Assembly (NCBI GenBank): GCA_938030645.1
Contig: CALHHQ010000063.1
Span: 1 to 7,379 of the forward strand
Source: an uncultured Rhizobiaceae group bacterium
GTDB lineage: Bacteria > Pseudomonadota > Alphaproteobacteria > Rhizobiales > Rhizobiaceae
Length of the DNA: 7,379 nt
Direction: 5' to 3'
Shown here: piece by piece, positions 6,217 through 7,379 of the stretch
Layout of the letters: every line of letters begins with the position of its first letter
Numbering within the stretch: position 1 is the first letter of the stretch
The notes under the pieces: model-generated
What the model saw: only the letters and a program-made list of their open reading frames with translations
Database searches by the model: none
Told to the model about the DNA's origin: nothing
Translations under genes and position numbers: made by a program

Positions 6217-7055
6217 CCGAAGCGCAGCAACAGAACTCCACAAAGCGTGAGAACGGTGGCCACGACTTTTCCGATGGTCAACCGTTCCTTCAAAAACAAA
6301 ACGCCGATGAACAAAGCAAATATTGTGCTGGTTTCACGCAACGCAGTGACCAATGCAATCGGAGCCTGTGTCATGGCCCAGACCACAAATCCATAGGCTG
6401 CGACCGAGGCCGTGCCGCCCACGACAAGCGTCGTCTTGCCTTCGGTGAACACTTTCTTGAATGCCGGACGATTGAATGTCCCGATCAAAATAGCAAAAAC
6501 GGCAGCATTAATCGCTGTCATCCAAGCCACATAGCCTAACGCCGTTCCCGCGGCTCGTGCGCCCAATCCATCGAGCAGCGAATATCCGGCAATGAAACAA
6601 CCGGTCAGCAGAGCGGCACCAACGGCTTTTGGGTTCCGCAATCCGTCGCTTTGCTTCAAAAGTGCAAGGCAGAATATACCAGCTACGATCAATCCGATCG
6701 CGGCCAACTGCCAAGACACAAAACTGACCCCAAGAACAAAGATTGAAAACAGAGTGACGAGGGCTGGGCCGGACCCACGCGCTATCGGATAGACTTGAGT
6801 GAAATCACCCAACCGATAAGCCGACATGAGGCTCAATTGATAACAGGTATGAACGATCACCGAGGCGGCGAGCAGCCACCAACTCTCCTGCGCTGGAAAC
6901 GGCACAAACGGAATAACGACCAACGCCAATGGGGCATGACCGAGTGTAATCGCCGTCATAGAAACAACCTTGTCACCCGTAGATTTAACAAGCGCATTCC
7001 AGGAGGCATGCAAAGCAGCTGCGCAAATGACGATGAGGAAGACGTGAAGCGTCAT
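6213..7055 (-). CDS. EamA/DMT-superfamily transporter
   Basis: A 280-residue inner-membrane protein made of two EamA repeats (about 1-134 and 144-278), with about ten hydrophobic helices, the standard drug/metabolite transporter layout. Characteristic blocks are LHASWNALVKS near the N-terminus, SLMSAYRLGDFTQVYPIARGS around 74-95 closing the first repeat, and ALRETSTIFALFIGVLFLKERLT (238-260) with the usual terminal GVLLL helix. Members export amino acids, metabolites or drugs; the substrate cannot be read from sequence. The ATG at 7053-7055 has no clear Shine-Dalgarno sequence and begins 9 nt after the stop codon of the upstream HNH frame, so translation may be coupled to it. The stop codon overlaps that of the dehydrogenase by four bases. 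Any link to methylamine metabolism is unsupported. Confidence 0.9.
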   Translation of the reverse strand: MTLHVFLIVICAAALHASWNALVKSTGDKVVSMTAITLGHAPLALVVIPFVPFPAQESWWLLAASVIVHTCYQLSLMSAYRLGDFTQVYPIARGSGPALVTLFSIFVLGVSFVSWQLAAIGLIVAGIFCLALLKQSDGLRNPKAVGAALLTGCFIAGYSLLDGLGARAAGTALGYVAWMTAINAAVFAILIGTFNRPAFKKVFTEGKTTLVVGGTASVAAYGFVVWAMTQAPIALVTALRETSTIFALFIGVLFLKERLTIGKVVATVLTLCGVLLLRFG

Positions 7056-7064
7056 AGTTGTAGT

Positions 7065-7379
7065 TTATTCAAATCGATGATGCTTTCTATGCCAAGCGAG
7101 AAAAGCAGGATGCGGCTGGAGGGCAATGCTATCAGGCACCAACGCTTTACCTGTATCGTTGATCAAATTTTCAACTTCCAAACGGTTATTCACCTTCCTA
7201 GAAATTTGAATGTCATAGTCATCGCTCAAGGCAATCAGGCCTCTGTCGAACATCCAGTGTACCGTTCCAGAAAGAGCCAATCCATTTCGCACCTCATCGG
7301 GCCCATTTTGTTCAACAGGCTTTATATGTGCTGCTTCCACCTCTGCGCGACCTCCTCAGTTGATCAATCGCCAACCAGT
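7065..7379 (-). pseudogene. HNH endonuclease, C-terminal part, interrupted by in-frame TGA (5' part beyond the window)
   Basis: The downstream 91 codons encode an HNH nuclease core: EAAHIKPVE (first His), VRNGLALSGTVHWMFDRGL (Asn, then His) and a conserved tail ending in HPAFLAWHRKHHRFE. In the same frame, upstream codons up to the window edge read TGWRLIN, stop, GGRAEVEAAH. From memory, relatives read TG-x-[KR]-LINGGGRAEVEAAHI here, so TGA at 7356-7358 stands where Gly (probably GGA) is expected, a one-base G-to-T change. Full-length relatives are about 300 residues, with the missing N-terminal part lying beyond the edge. I therefore call it a probable nonsense-mutated gene. Alternatively, a short product may start at GTG 7340, which has GGAGGT 9 nt upstream, or the TGA is a sequencing error. 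Relatives act in restriction or defence-like roles, but the function here is unknown. It precedes the transporter by 9 nt. Confidence 0.62.

Noticed and set aside
7356..7358. TGA read as an amino acid (recoding or selenocysteine)
   Set aside because: All visible stops in the window are TAA or TAG, which made this worth considering. However, the expected residue is Gly, the other genes contain no internal TGA, TGG is used normally for Trp, and no selenocysteine insertion context is evident. A point mutation is simpler.
1..7379. Mobile element, CRISPR array or defence island
   Set aside because: No transposase, integrase, terminal repeats, repeat-spacer pattern or tRNA is visible; a lone broken HNH gene is not enough to call a defence island.

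Overview
The window looks like ordinary alphaproteobacterial chromosome of moderate GC content. A marine Hyphomicrobiales-type organism is my best guess, but that is only an inference. The evidence is the gene order rpsF - rpsR - DUF2232 membrane protein - rplI, the alphaproteobacterial form of the ribosomal proteins (Arg/Asp-rich S6 tail, long acidic L9 tail) and the style of the accessory genes.

Layout. Positions 1-2405 (minus strand) hold the S6/S18/L9 ribosomal operon, read right to left: rpsF, rpsR, a polytopic DUF2232 protein, then rplI, which runs off the left edge. A 142-nt gap between rpsR and the DUF2232 gene carries a 12-bp hairpin. Positions 2406-2721 form a divergent intergenic region with no credible gene; it would hold the rpsF leader and the promoters of both flanking units. 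Positions 2722-3720 (plus) encode a LysR-type regulator. After a 99-bp gap, 3820-6216 (plus) encodes a 798-residue FAD/folate oxidoreductase of the dimethylglycine/sarcosine dehydrogenase family. On the minus strand, a ten-helix EamA/DMT transporter (6213-7055) converges on it, and the two stop codons share the tetranucleotide CTAG. Immediately upstream of the transporter is the C-terminal part of an HNH endonuclease (7065 to the right edge), interrupted by an in-frame TGA.

How the parts relate. The ribosomal block is a co-transcribed housekeeping operon. The LysR regulator and the dehydrogenase are codirectional neighbours and may form a regulator/target pair for catabolism of an N-methylated amine derived from choline or glycine betaine; this rests on family and proximity only. 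The transporter and the HNH remnant are closely spaced and probably share a transcript, without an evident functional link to the dehydrogenase.

I do not see a new multi-gene system. The items most worth a second look are the TGA in the HNH gene with a Shine-Dalgarno-like sequence right after it, a perfect 13-bp inverted repeat inside the helix-turn-helix coding region of the LysR gene, and the 4-bp shared-stop convergent overlap with no room for a terminator.
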